A stretch of 64,000 bases of DNA from an uncultured Pirellulaceae bacterium. Its GTDB lineage: Bacteria; Planctomycetota; Planctomycetia; Pirellulales; Pirellulaceae. The stretch lies in contig CALKGE010000003.1 of NCBI GenBank assembly GCA_938084685.1, positions 35,898-99,897 on the forward strand. The letters are read 5' to 3'. How positions within the stretch are numbered: position 1 is the stretch's first letter; each line of letters starts with the position of its first letter. The notes below the pieces were generated by a model. That model worked only from the letters and a program-made list of their open reading frames with translations. It did no database searches and was not told where the DNA came from. Position numbers and translations under genes: made by a program. Below, piece by piece: positions 41,204 to 49,540 of the stretch.

Positions 41204-42262
41204 ATGACTGAATTTGAAATAGCTCTTTATCCGGGCGATGGCATTGGTCCGGATGTTCTTCATCAGGCTGTTCGGGTAATGCACCATGTCGGAGCGCTTC
41301 ACGATCTCACCTTTCATACCAAAACGTTGGAGTGGGGCTACGAATACTGGAAGGAGCACGGAGTTGTTGTCCCCGAAGGGTTTCTGGATGAAATCCGCGA
41401 AGTTGATTCGATATTGCTAGGGGCAGTTGGATGGCCGGACGAGGTAGCGGATCATGTGACTCTCGCTCCACTGGTACAGATTCGTCAGGCCTTTGATCAG
41501 TATGCCTGTGTGCGTCCAGCCAAACTGTTTCCTGGATTGGAAAGTGTGCTTGCCGGACGGGAGGCTGAAGAAATTGACTTCGTTGTTATCAGAGAAAACT
41601 CGGAAGGCGAGTATATCGACAATGGTGGGCGTTTCAAACAGGGTACGCCGGACGAAGTTGCAGTCCAGACTGCGGTGCATACTCGTAAAGGAGTGGAAAG
41701 AATTTTGAGGTTTGGTTTTGAAACTGCTCGCAAACGTCGCGGCAAGTTGACAATGGCGACGAAATCCAATGCTCAAAAATACTCGTACGTAATGTGGGAT
41801 GACATTCTGGACGAGCTGAAAACAGATTACCCTGACGTAGAGGCCGAAAGAATGCATTGTGATGCGGCCGTCATGAATCTTGTCCGTTGGCCGGATCAGT
41901 TCGATGTGATTGTTGCCTCGAATCTGTTTGGAGATCTGTTGACAGATTTAGGGGGCATTCTTGGAGGTGGACTTGGGCTGGCACCCAGTTCCAACGAAAA
42001 TCCATCGCGCCAATATCCTTCCATGTTTGAACCTGTTCATGGTTCTGCTCCGGACATTGCAGGTCAAGGTATTGCTAATCCGATTGCCGCTATTCTAAGT
42101 TTGGCGATGATGTTGGAACACTTGAAGTGTGATGCCGCCGCCGCGGACGTCAGGCAGGCGGTTGCAAGTGCGTTAGCCCGTGGCGCTCGGACTTCTGATT
42201 TAGGCGGAGAATTGTCAACAGTCGAGATGGGTGACGCCATTTTGGCATGCCTGGGAGACTGA
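41204..42262 (+). CDS. Tartrate/D-malate dehydrogenase-like decarboxylating dehydrogenase
   Basis: 352 aa, beta-decarboxylating dehydrogenase family (isopropylmalate/isocitrate type). It aligns by eye best with D-malate/tartrate dehydrogenase (DmlA/TtuC): GAVGWPDEVADHVTL, FDQYACVRPAKLFPG, VIRENSEGEYIDNGGR, TMATKSNAQKY, DVIVASNLFGDLLTDLGGILGGGLGLAPSSNENP and FEPVHGSAPDIAGQGIANPIA. NAD and Mg site residues are intact. It should oxidise D-malate, tartrate or a 3-isopropylmalate-like acid; LeuB activity cannot be excluded, but no other leu genes are nearby. It follows the M28 gene closely and precedes an unrelated lipoprotein gene. Confidence 0.85.
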   Translation: MTEFEIALYPGDGIGPDVLHQAVRVMHHVGALHDLTFHTKTLEWGYEYWKEHGVVVPEGFLDEIREVDSILLGAVGWPDEVADHVTLAPLVQIRQAFDQYACVRPAKLFPGLESVLAGREAEEIDFVVIRENSEGEYIDNGGRFKQGTPDEVAVQTAVHTRKGVERILRFGFETARKRRGKLTMATKSNAQKYSYVMWDDILDELKTDYPDVEAERMHCDAAVMNLVRWPDQFDVIVASNLFGDLLTDLGGILGGGLGLAPSSNENPSRQYPSMFEPVHGSAPDIAGQGIANPIAAILSLAMMLEHLKCDAAAADVRQAVASALARGARTSDLGGELSTVEMGDAILACLGD

Positions 42263-42414
42263 ACCAGGTCATATAAGGAGTGCTGTTTTGCCATGAATTG
42301 GTAAACTTTAAGGATTTTACCGAATATACGGCCCGTCAAATCCCGATACATCAACTAGATGCAGGTGCGCATCGAAATTGAGTAACGCTAGTCAGCAGAG
42401 GACCTGAGGGGGAG

Positions 42415-42918
42415 TTGGTCGTGGTCAGACAACGACAGATAGTAATTAATTCCGCACTGTTTTTAGCTTTTGCAGTGCTTCTGACGGGGTGTTGCAGCAC
42501 CTGTTCTTCGCTCAGCGGTCGGCATTCAGAAATGCCTATGCCGTCGGACTCGAGTGTAGTGAGTTCGATGACGCGACTGGTAACTCCGAAACGTCTGGAG
42601 GGTAGCCTCAAGCGAAAGATGGAGGAGCGTGGCGTTTTATCAGGGTGTGGAGAGTTCTTTTGGAGCAGTTGGTTTAACGACGGACCAGATAAGGTTGCTG
42701 ATAGCTGGGGTGAACCAGATGTCGAAGAAAATTTTCTCACTCTGCCTCGACGAATCCTGCCTCAACGAATCCTGCCCGGTTCAATCCTGCCAGGTGTCAT
42801 CCTTTCCAAAGACGTGCCGACAAGAAGTGTACTGCCATCGTCCAAGGCAGCGCATCGAGTTACAGAGTCGCATCGGCCAGTACGAATGGCATCCACGGAA
42901 CTCGATAACGAAATTTGA
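42415..42918 (+). CDS. Small predicted lipoprotein with a tandem 15-bp repeat
   Basis: 167 aa from TTG 42415; GTG 42421 is an alternative, and GAGGGGGAG precedes both. Lipobox LLTGCC follows a short hydrophobic stretch (SALFLAFAVLLTGC). The mature part is unstructured-looking: a Ser/Arg-rich middle, then a tandem RILP-type repeat (RILPQ, RILPG, SILPG, VILSK) coded by a 15-nt direct repeat at 42751-42795 and a basic Ser-rich end. I do not recognise it. Cys11/12-type residues and the lipobox make it a likely membrane lipoprotein; the coding potential of the C-terminal third is uncertain. Confidence 0.6.
   Translation: MVVVRQRQIVINSALFLAFAVLLTGCCSTCSSLSGRHSEMPMPSDSSVVSSMTRLVTPKRLEGSLKRKMEERGVLSGCGEFFWSSWFNDGPDKVADSWGEPDVEENFLTLPRRILPQRILPGSILPGVILSKDVPTRSVLPSSKAAHRVTESHRPVRMASTELDNEI
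42751..42810 (+). repeat. 15-bp tandem repeat coding for RILPx units
   Basis: Units at 42751-42765, 42766-42780, 42781-42795 and 42796-42810: CGAATCCTGCCTCAA, CGAATCCTGCCCGGT, TCAATCCTGCCAGGT and a fourth, more divergent one. They keep the reading frame of the lipoprotein gene. Confidence 0.7.
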
Positions 42919-43012
42919 ATCAATAAGAGACACGCAAATCTCGAAGGCGGTTGGGCATATAGGTTGTCGCAGCCGTCTTTTCAATTGAGCTGATGATGGT
43001 GGAGCACAAGTG

Positions 43013-44719
43013 ATGTCTAAAACAGGAATCGACTTGTTTCTGGATCTTTTAGCGAGCCATGGAGTTCGTTACATCTTTGGCAATCCCGGTTCAACGGAAC
43101 TGCCATTAAACGATGCGCTCACTCGTGATGACAGGCTTCAATACATACTTGGGTTGCAGGAAGTACCAGTCATGGCGATGGCCGATGGCTACAGTATGGC
43201 TTCGGGGAATCTGGGAGTCGTTAATCTCCATGTGTGTCCCGGGTTGGGCAATGCGATGGGGATGTTATACAACGCCTTTCGTGAAGGAACTCCGTTATTA
43301 GTAACGGCCGGCCAGCAGGACCGCAGATTGTATTTCAACGAGCCGATTCTGGGTGGTGAGATGGTAGAGGTGGCTCGTCCCTGGACGAAATGGTCCGTGG
43401 AGGTACGGCGAGTAGAAGAATTGCCGTCCGCTGTTCGACGAGCTGTACAGGTTGCTTTAACTCCGCCAACCGGTCCAGTTTTCATGTCGCTACCAGTGGA
43501 CCTGCAAATGGAGCCAGTTGCCCATCTGGATCTCGATATGAGGCCGATTCAGATTCCGAATTCACGCGTTCGTCCCCCGGTTGCTGCCGTAGAACAAGCG
43601 GTTGATCTTTTACGGTCTGCCGAAAACCCTGCGATTCTAGGAGGAAGTCGCGTCACCGAGCGTGGAGCCAATCAGGCGTTGGTGGATTTGGCAGAGACCC
43701 TTGGAGCACCTGTGATTACGGAATCAGGTACGACACATGGCCGTCTTGCATTTCCCTCGAACCATCCGCTTTACGGGCAGGGGCTCCCCCCCTGGGCTCC
43801 CGAGATTCATGAACGTCTTAACGAGTTTGATGTTTTATTCGTCACCGGTATGGATCTGTTTCGACTGTACATTCATTACGAACCGGACCAAGCGATTCCA
43901 CGTCATGTCAAACTGATACATCTCGATGAGAGTCCTCGGGAGATTGGTAAGAACTTTCCTGTAGAGATCGGCTTATTGGGTGATACGCTCGCAGGTATTC
44001 AGGCGCTAACTCAGGGATTGAAAGAGTCGATGTCTGACCGCGAGCGGCAGGCTGTTCAGCAGCGAACTGAAAAGTGGACTTGCAAACACGCAAACGCGCG
44101 CCAACTCCTGATAGATCAAATCGAGTCGCAACGGCAGCAGCTGCCGCTCACCCCGATCTGTTTCATGGAAGCGATAGGCCGAGTGTTACCGGACAACGTT
44201 GCTATCGTGGAAGAAGCGGTGACAACGACAAACACGACGTTGGAACGACTGGGGTACCTGAAAGATCCGACTGGGTATTTTGGTCATCGAGGTTGGGGGC
44301 TTGGATGGGGTCTGGGCGTAACATTGGGTGCTCAGATGGCCTGGCCTGAAAGAAAGGTGCTTGGGGTACTGGGAGAAGGTGCCATCATGTACGGAATTCA
44401 GGGTTTGTGGTCTGCTGTCAGATATCAAATTCCAGCGACCATCGTCGTTGCCAACAACGCGCAGTACAACATTCTTAAAATCTGTGCGCAAGGGATGGGT
44501 TTGCCTGGTGCACTGGAAGGACGGTACGAGGGCATGGATCTGGTCGGACCGGAAACGGACCTTGTTCAGTTGGCATCTTCCGTGGGAATGCGGGCAGTGC
44601 GTGTGAATACAGCGGATGAACTGAGTGATGCGATCAACGAGTCTTTCTCGAGCCCAGAGCCGATGTTAATTGATACTCCGATATCAAGAGAGACTGGCAG
44701 GAAACTGAACTATGGCTAG
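43013..44719 (+). CDS. ThDP-dependent decarboxylase/lyase, benzoylformate-decarboxylase-like
   Basis: 568 aa from ATG 43013; a GTG directly before it is less likely. The Pyr domain carries NPGSTELP (Ser27), LQEVPVMAMADGYSMASG (Glu50, the ThDP-activating Glu) and INLH-type VNLHVCPGLGNAMG (His73). These correspond to Ser26, Glu47 and His70 of benzoylformate decarboxylase. The middle domain has VTGMDLFRLYIHYEP, and the PP domain GEGAIMYGIQGLWSAVRYQIP (GDGS-type Mg/ThDP site as GEGA) ends ANNAQYNILK. It should decarboxylate a 2-oxoacid, or condense aldehydes; the substrate is not set by sequence, since acetolactate synthase- and oxalyl-CoA-like enzymes are related. Confidence 0.87.
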   Translation: MSKTGIDLFLDLLASHGVRYIFGNPGSTELPLNDALTRDDRLQYILGLQEVPVMAMADGYSMASGNLGVVNLHVCPGLGNAMGMLYNAFREGTPLLVTAGQQDRRLYFNEPILGGEMVEVARPWTKWSVEVRRVEELPSAVRRAVQVALTPPTGPVFMSLPVDLQMEPVAHLDLDMRPIQIPNSRVRPPVAAVEQAVDLLRSAENPAILGGSRVTERGANQALVDLAETLGAPVITESGTTHGRLAFPSNHPLYGQGLPPWAPEIHERLNEFDVLFVTGMDLFRLYIHYEPDQAIPRHVKLIHLDESPREIGKNFPVEIGLLGDTLAGIQALTQGLKESMSDRERQAVQQRTEKWTCKHANARQLLIDQIESQRQQLPLTPICFMEAIGRVLPDNVAIVEEAVTTTNTTLERLGYLKDPTGYFGHRGWGLGWGLGVTLGAQMAWPERKVLGVLGEGAIMYGIQGLWSAVRYQIPATIVVANNAQYNILKICAQGMGLPGALEGRYEGMDLVGPETDLVQLASSVGMRAVRVNTADELSDAINESFSSPEPMLIDTPISRETGRKLNYG

Positions 44720-44733
44720 CCGTCGCGGGCAGG

Positions 44734-47463
44734 TTATTTTTTGAAGTCTCCAGCCGTGACGATAATCAACTTTTCAGGTTTGAAGTATTTGCGGATTGCC
44801 GCATTAACCTGTTCGGGGGTCAGCTTTTTCAATTGATCTTCGAGATCTTTAACGGACTGGATATCACGGTCCTGAGCGAGCAACGTGCCGAGCAAGCCAG
44901 CAATACCGTTATCTGTTGAACGTGAGACGGTACTGCTTTGCAGGTTGGATTCAACAGCTTTGGTCACTTCCTCCTGGGTTACTCCGTCCTTAATCAGTTT
45001 GTTTAACTCTTCATTGATGACGCCGACAACCTTATCTGAATTGGCCGGGTTCGAAATAGCGTAGATCATGACTCGACCATGACCTTCTTTGGGGTAGGTA
45101 CGGTACATCGAGCCTACGGTATAGGACAGGCCTTCCTGCTGGCGTACTCGGTCTGCCAGCCTGGAAGAGAGTGCGCCTCCACCGAGAATATGATTTCCTA
45201 TGACCAGTGCAGGATAATCCGGATGGAGTCGACCGACGGGAATTTGATGCGCGGAGATATAGAAGGCATTCTTCTTATCAGGCGTAACAATTTTATCGTG
45301 TCCGCCCTTCACATCGGGAAACGGAGTGTTTCCGATCCGTTGATATGTTATGTCGGAACTGAGCGACTGCACCGCATCCTGAATCAGAGGTGTTACTGCT
45401 TCGATATCGAAATCTCCAACAGCAATGAGTTCTCCGGATTGATTTCCAATCTGCTGCTTGAAGATTTCGACGACCGCATCGTGAGAGACATTCTTAAGTT
45501 GTTCAATCTGCTTTTCCAGCGGCAGTGTAGCTCGAATGTCATCTACAGGATAGGGTGTCAGTTTTCTAGCAAGCAGATTCATGGCAAGAGACTGGGGTTC
45601 ACTTTTGGAGGCTTCCAGTCCCGTGATTTGCTGTTGAATCATGACCTGCAACTCTTCTTCCGGAAAGGACGGAGTCTCGATAATCTCTTTGGTCAGTGTA
45701 AGCACTTTCGGGAGTGTATCACGTTTGGCAAGAATCGAGACATCCAGAGAACCGGCCGAGCTGGAGATGCTTAGTGTGGCGCCGAGCGCATCCAATTCAT
45801 CCTGAATTTGCTGATGAGTTTTGTCTGTGGTACCGCGAAGCATGAGAGGTCCGATAAATCCGGCTGCAATATCTTTTCCCTGCAGGGATTCCAGTGTTCC
45901 AAAGTTGAGGCTGAGATTAAGCACAACCTGCTCGCCTCGACTCTTCTTGGGTAACAGCGCCGCTTGCACGCCGGATTTTAACGTGGTCAAGTTCGTTCGT
46001 GATTCTATGTTGTCGAGTGTTGCTTCGAATTTTTCGCCCTGGGCAATTGCTTTTCGTCCTTGATAGCCATCAACCATGGCAGCGATATTTCCGGTTTCCG
46101 GAATGGTAACGTAGCTTGGTTGATCCGTTGGAATGAACATCCCGATAGTACGGTTTTCTGCTCGAGTGTACTGAGCGGCGACTCGTTGTACATCTTCCGG
46201 AGTGACTTTTTCGAAGCGGTCGCGGTAAAGGAAGAAGAGTCGCCAGTCTCCCTGAGCGGCCCAGTCGCTGAGATCGATGGCGATTCGGCTGGTATTATTC
46301 AGTGATTGTTCGCGTTCTTTGGTCAGTTGCTGAATGACACGTTTGACTTCTTCTTCGGTTACACCATCGGTAGCTACTTTTTCAATTTCCGAGAGTATGA
46401 CGTCGCGGACTTTACCGATGTTCTCCTTTTCCGTGGCCTGGCTGTAAAAGAGCATGATCCCGGGGTCGTGAAGTGCAAAAGTACCACCGACAATATTGGA
46501 GGCCAGTTTGGTTTCTACCAGTGCTTTGTAGAGACGTCCGGCGGGTTCCGTGGCAAGTATGTAGCTAAGGACATCGACGGCCGTGAAATCGGGATGCGCG
46601 GAGGCTGGCACGTGGTAGAGGACACCAGCAATTCCCACGTCACCGACTCGTCGCAGGTTAACAATGCGTTCACCGTCCTGCGGTGGTTCGATCGTGTAAG
46701 TCCGTTCCAGTTCTCTTTCAGGTAACGGGATGGCTCCAAAGTACTGTTCGAGATATTCAAGTGCTTTCTCTTTGTCGAAACGCCCGGCAACCACGACCAT
46801 CGTATTGTCGGGTTGGTAATACTTCTTGTAGAAGGCGCGTAGACGGGGCAACGGCACCAATTCAATGTCACTTTTATTTCCGATGGTAGATTTGCCATAG
46901 TTATGCCAGTCGAAAGCGGCAGACTGCATGCGTTGCATAAGTACCCGACTCGGATTGTTCTCTCCTCGTTCGAATTCGCTGCGGACGACAGAGAACTCAG
47001 ACTGCAGGTCTTCTCCTTTGATGTAACTGTTCATCATTCGGTCGGACTCGAGGTGAATCGCCAGTTTCAGGTTGTCGTCACTCGCGGGCAGCGTTTCATA
47101 GTAATTGGTTCTGTCCAGCCAGGTCGTCCCGTTAAAACGAGCTCCTTTTTCATTGAGCAGAGCAGGGATGTTGTTAAATGTAGGTGTGCCTTTGAAAAGC
47201 ATGTGTTCGAGCAGGTGTGCCATTCCTGCTTCGCCATAGCCCTCATGACGTGAGCCGACGAAGACGGTCATGTTGACGGTGAGTGTGGAAGCAGAGTCAT
47301 CAGGATAGAGGAGGACCTGTAGTCCGTTATCCATCTCGTATGAAGTAATTCCCTCAATGGTGACGAGTTCTTTGATTTCTGCTTGTGTCGTGGCCACGGA
47401 TACAAGCAACAGTATCAACGAGGAAAGGGAAGTAATGAGAGTTCGATTTATCGCTCGATTCAT
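44734..47463 (-). CDS. M16-family zinc metalloprotease (two-domain, exported)
   Basis: 909 aa from ATG 47463; 47481 is an equally possible start, and the longer frame to 47892 runs into the GNAT gene. Signal peptide (RTLITSLSSLILLLVSVATTQA). The first half holds the inverted zinc motif HLLEHMLFKGTP (His-x2-Glu-His) and a later Glu ~76 residues on (SEFERGE). The second half is a non-catalytic M16C-like domain with the RYRG-like/GGGALSSRLADRVRQQEGLSYTVGS pattern and a final EKLIIVTAGDFKK. It should cleave small peptides in the periplasm, like bacterial pitrilysin-type enzymes. The GNAT gene upstream on the same strand ends 79 nt away (from 47481). Confidence 0.92.
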   Translation of the reverse strand: MNRAINRTLITSLSSLILLLVSVATTQAEIKELVTIEGITSYEMDNGLQVLLYPDDSASTLTVNMTVFVGSRHEGYGEAGMAHLLEHMLFKGTPTFNNIPALLNEKGARFNGTTWLDRTNYYETLPASDDNLKLAIHLESDRMMNSYIKGEDLQSEFSVVRSEFERGENNPSRVLMQRMQSAAFDWHNYGKSTIGNKSDIELVPLPRLRAFYKKYYQPDNTMVVVAGRFDKEKALEYLEQYFGAIPLPERELERTYTIEPPQDGERIVNLRRVGDVGIAGVLYHVPASAHPDFTAVDVLSYILATEPAGRLYKALVETKLASNIVGGTFALHDPGIMLFYSQATEKENIGKVRDVILSEIEKVATDGVTEEEVKRVIQQLTKEREQSLNNTSRIAIDLSDWAAQGDWRLFFLYRDRFEKVTPEDVQRVAAQYTRAENRTIGMFIPTDQPSYVTIPETGNIAAMVDGYQGRKAIAQGEKFEATLDNIESRTNLTTLKSGVQAALLPKKSRGEQVVLNLSLNFGTLESLQGKDIAAGFIGPLMLRGTTDKTHQQIQDELDALGATLSISSSAGSLDVSILAKRDTLPKVLTLTKEIIETPSFPEEELQVMIQQQITGLEASKSEPQSLAMNLLARKLTPYPVDDIRATLPLEKQIEQLKNVSHDAVVEIFKQQIGNQSGELIAVGDFDIEAVTPLIQDAVQSLSSDITYQRIGNTPFPDVKGGHDKIVTPDKKNAFYISAHQIPVGRLHPDYPALVIGNHILGGGALSSRLADRVRQQEGLSYTVGSMYRTYPKEGHGRVMIYAISNPANSDKVVGVINEELNKLIKDGVTQEEVTKAVESNLQSSTVSRSTDNGIAGLLGTLLAQDRDIQSVKDLEDQLKKLTPEQVNAAIRKYFKPEKLIIVTAGDFKK

Positions 47464-47560
47464 TGGTTTGAAATCCGACATTTGAAGGAGAAGAGTGATA
47501 TTGGTGAATTCAATGACTGCACTGAATTGTACTGTATTGCGTAGACGTGTTGGGAGGGAA

Positions 47561-48076
47561 TCAACTGTCTGGCAGGATATCGAGCCAGAAGAAGAATTCG
47601 CTATATGGCTGGATGCCGTCATCCATGTCCCGGGTTTCATGCGCCGTTTGAAATCCCAGATTTTCAAAGAATCTGTGAGCTCGAGTAAACCTGGTATCAG
47701 ACCAGAATTCGACGCGTTGGTATCCCGCCTCGCGGGCCCATTGGATTGCCCAAAGCATGAGCGCCTGACCGAGTCCTGATCCTCGTAATTCCGACGCGAG
47801 ATACAGTCTGCGAAACGTGCATAGTTTGTCTTGCGAGGAGATTGGGCTAACGGCGTGCGTCCCGACAAGAACTCCGTCAGGATCGCGGACAACGATAAAT
47901 TCGCCGCCTTGCTGTTTATAGTTTGCTTCGATGTCGAGCAGATCCTTGTCGTCCCCGTTTAACACGACCCGGTCTCCGTATTCCTGATAGCAATCATCAA
48001 TCAGTCGGATGATATGATCCAGATCGTCATTGGAGGCTGGAGTAATTTGGAATTCAGGAAAGTCAGAAAAAGGCAT
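47561..48076 (-). CDS. GNAT-family N-acetyltransferase
   Basis: 171 aa. N-terminal DDLDHIIRLIDDCYQEYG is the usual first helix. Acetyl-CoA binding is by the motif A region RLYLASELRGSGLGQALMLWAIQWAREAGYQRVEF (R-G-x-G-x-G/A), followed by TRFTRAHRFFENLGFQ. Typical of small GNATs that acetylate amino groups of a small molecule or peptide; substrate unknown. It lies 23 nt downstream of the DUF1501 gene on the same strand and 79-97 nt upstream of the M16 protease, so these genes could be one transcript, but no pathway link is apparent. Confidence 0.88.
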   Translation of the reverse strand: MPFSDFPEFQITPASNDDLDHIIRLIDDCYQEYGDRVVLNGDDKDLLDIEANYKQQGGEFIVVRDPDGVLVGTHAVSPISSQDKLCTFRRLYLASELRGSGLGQALMLWAIQWAREAGYQRVEFWSDTRFTRAHRFFENLGFQTAHETRDMDDGIQPYSEFFFWLDILPDS

Positions 48077-48099
48077 AGAAACCGTAAGCGATGGTGAGG

Positions 48100-49494
48100 T
48101 TAGCCAAGCAACTTCATCATGGGTGAGCCTTCGTTGAGTGTCGGACGTTCGGGCCTTCCCTGATGATGATATACCAATTCCATGTTATCTATCCCGAGTA
48201 GATAGAGAATGGAGGTGTGAAGATCTTTAATGTGCATACGGTCTTCGACAGCATGCAATCCAATCTCGTCAGTGGTTCCAATGACCTGTCCACCCTGAAC
48301 ACCTCCGCCAGCCATAAACATGGTGAAGCCATAGGCATTATGATCTCGTCCCGTCCCTTTTTCACTCATGGGCGTTCTACCAAATTCGCCACCCCAAATC
48401 ACAAGTGTTTCGTCGAGTAGTCCTCGGCGCTTCAGATCTTTAATCAAACCGGCCACCGGTTTATCGCTGGCTTTACAGTTTTTAGAGTGGTTGCCTTCGA
48501 TATTACTGTGAGCATCCCATTTGCTGCCGCAACCGTGGTAGAGTTGTACAAATCGAACGCCACGCTCAACCAGACGGCGGGCCAGCAGACAATTCTTTCC
48601 AAAGGCTTTCGTTTCGTCCTGATCCATGCCGTACAGGTTTTTGGTCTCTTCCGTTTCCGTAGCAAGATCGACGGCATCGGGAGCTGCCTGTTGCATACGG
48701 TAGGCCAGTTCAAAACTTTCGATCCGAGCTTCCAGTTCGGATTGTTCCCTGCTCAATTCCTGTGCATGCTGCTTGTTAATCGTTGACAGCAGTTCCAGTT
48801 TGCTTTGTTGTCTTTCCGCGGTGAGGTCACCGGGGGGAGTCAAGTTTTTGATGGGTGGATTGGAGTTATATAAAGCGGTTCCCTGATAGACAGCGGGCAT
48901 AAAGCCGGCGCTCCAGTTACGTGACTTGTTAAAGACCTTGTTCGGTACATCTTCGATAACTACAAACGCAGGGAGGTTACTGTTTTCGGTTCCCAGACCA
49001 TAGCTGACCCAGCTGCCGAGTGACGGCCTTCCACCACGAATCGAACAGGTATTCATCTGGCAAACACCGTTGGAGTGATTAAGTCCATTGCCATGCAGGG
49101 ATCGGATGACGGCAATATCATCAACACAGGTGGCAATATTGGGCAGCCAGTCAGAGACCCAGGTTCCAGCCTCACCGTGCTGTTTCCATTTTCGGCGGTC
49201 AGCCAGCAGCGGAGCGTTATATTCTCCCATCGGCGTAATAATCGGGCCAAATGAATCAGGAAGTGGCTGCCCCGCAAGTTCACGCAGCTTCGGCTTGGGG
49301 TCGAACAAATCCATTGCACTGGGACCACCTTCCATGAACAGGAAGATGACGTTTTTGGCAGTGGGCAAATGGTGTGCTTTGTTTCCAGCCTGCAATTGTT
49401 GCTGTTGGAGCAGTCCAGACAGCGCAATCGTTCCAAATCCTGCGCCGGTTCGGGCAAGCATTTCACGACGTGTTTGGAATGGATGGGAATTCAT
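48100..49494 (-). CDS. Tat-exported DUF1501 protein
   Basis: 464 aa with a Tat signal (QTRREMLARTGAGFGTIALSG). It has the sulfatase/alkaline-phosphatase-like fold seen in DUF1501: VIFLFMEGGPSAMDLFDPKP near the start, YNAPLLADRRKWKQHGEAG, RFVQLYHGCGSKWDAHSNIEGNH, LDETLVIWGGEFGRTPMSEKGTGRDHNAYGFTMFMAGGGVQGG, and the last-domain IKDLHTSILYLLGID. DUF1501 genes in planctomycetes lie next to DUF1549/DUF1553 genes; here one is directly upstream (46-nt gap), so they form a typical two-gene exported unit. Substrate and activity are not established. Confidence 0.9.
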   Translation of the reverse strand: MNSHPFQTRREMLARTGAGFGTIALSGLLQQQQLQAGNKAHHLPTAKNVIFLFMEGGPSAMDLFDPKPKLRELAGQPLPDSFGPIITPMGEYNAPLLADRRKWKQHGEAGTWVSDWLPNIATCVDDIAVIRSLHGNGLNHSNGVCQMNTCSIRGGRPSLGSWVSYGLGTENSNLPAFVVIEDVPNKVFNKSRNWSAGFMPAVYQGTALYNSNPPIKNLTPPGDLTAERQQSKLELLSTINKQHAQELSREQSELEARIESFELAYRMQQAAPDAVDLATETEETKNLYGMDQDETKAFGKNCLLARRLVERGVRFVQLYHGCGSKWDAHSNIEGNHSKNCKASDKPVAGLIKDLKRRGLLDETLVIWGGEFGRTPMSEKGTGRDHNAYGFTMFMAGGGVQGGQVIGTTDEIGLHAVEDRMHIKDLHTSILYLLGIDNMELVYHHQGRPERPTLNEGSPMMKLLG

Positions 49495-49540
49495 GACTTT
49501 ATTATAGCCTGTACGCCAATTGAACTCCTACTGCAACTCG

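Noticed and set aside
42300..42330. GGTAAA/TTTACC hairpin after the D-malate/tartrate dehydrogenase-like gene
   Set aside because: Only a 6-bp AT-rich stem and no T-run; not enough for a terminator call.
45079..45774. 231-aa plus-strand open frame
   Set aside because: Lies wholly opposite the M16 protease gene; a shadow frame.
47464..47892. N-terminal extension of the M16 protease
   Set aside because: The extra 143 residues overlap the GNAT gene and lie before a clear signal peptide at the internal Met.
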